From contig QJVU01000365.1 in the NCBI GenBank assembly GCA_003235605.1, positions 1-5,499 on the forward strand: DNA of 5,499 nt, read 5' to 3'. The translations under genes and the position numbers were made by a program. A model generated the notes under the pieces. That model worked only from the letters and a program-made list of their open reading frames with translations. It was not told the origin of the DNA and searched no databases. This stretch comes from Planctomycetota bacterium (lineage in GTDB: Bacteria > Planctomycetota > UBA1135 > UBA2386). Positions within the stretch are counted from its first letter, which is position 1, and each line of letters begins with the position of its first letter. This document shows positions 5,452 to 5,499 of the stretch, piece by piece.

Positions 5452-5499
5452 ATGGCATGCCTGAAGTACTTGCGGCCCTGGGGCGGGACGGTCAGACTG
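5452..5499 (+). CDS. Possible start of an MsbA-type ABC exporter (partial, runs off right edge)
   Basis: From the ATG at 5452 the frame is open to the window edge and gives only 16 residues, MACLKYLRPWGGTVRL. The L-K-Y-L-R-P-W-x-G pattern resembles the N-terminal elbow helix of MsbA-like lipid-linked glycan exporters, which commonly begin L-(L/R)-(R/K)-Y-L-R-P-(Y/H)-x-G before the first membrane helix. Fourteen of 16 third codon positions are G/C, like the upstream genes. An in-frame TAG at 5440-5442 forces the start to be this ATG. AAGG at 5436-5439 is a possible but distant Shine-Dalgarno sequence (12 bases). An exporter of lipid A-core would fit the LPS context. Sixteen residues cannot prove the family, and a competing open frame from the ATG at 5427 (MALKVAAPDGMPEVL) has poorer codon bias. 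Confidence 0.38.
   Translation, partial: MACLKYLRPWGGTVRL

Noticed and set aside
5409..5499. Minus-strand open frame entering from the right edge
   Set aside because: Codon third positions are GC-rich, but this mirrors the plus-strand frame from 5452; continuing leftward it is only the antisense of the GT9 gene, with no sensible stop near the gap.

Overview
The window is GC-rich DNA in which every confident gene uses mostly G or C at third codon positions. It reads as part of a cell-surface polysaccharide or lipopolysaccharide (LPS) cluster. A GT9 (heptosyltransferase-type) gene points to a Gram-negative, LPS-making bacterium. The sequence alone does not fix the phylum; a high-GC proteobacterium, myxobacterium, acidobacterium or planctomycete would all fit.

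Layout: the left edge carries the first 101 codons of a minus-strand GT4-like glycosyltransferase (303 down to 1). A 62-bp divergent spacer separates it from a plus-strand run. In that run, 366-1919 is a GT4 glycosyltransferase with an extra C-terminal beta-rich domain. Next comes a 118-bp gap without a convincing gene, holding an imperfect hairpin. The coding region at 2038-3009 encodes a soluble coiled-coil protein of no recognised family, containing four tandem 21-bp (heptad) repeats. It overlaps by 4 bp (ATGA) a second GT4 enzyme of the ExpE7-like type (3006-4364), which is followed after one base by a GT9 enzyme (4366-5370). After an 81-bp gap with a short perfect hairpin, a new reading frame begins at 5452. 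Its 16 visible residues resemble the N-terminus of an MsbA-type ABC exporter.

Inferred joint role: the three complete glycosyltransferases and the partial divergent one would add sugars to a lipid-linked glycan at the cytoplasmic face of the inner membrane. The GT9 enzyme suggests heptose or related core sugars, and a downstream ABC exporter, if real, would flip the lipid-linked product. The coiled-coil protein, translationally coupled to a glycosyltransferase, is the least explained element. It could be a scaffold or length-setting partner, but no enzymatic domain is visible.

No rRNA, tRNA, CRISPR array, insertion sequence or attachment site was seen. The many long antisense open frames are shadows of the GC-rich genes.
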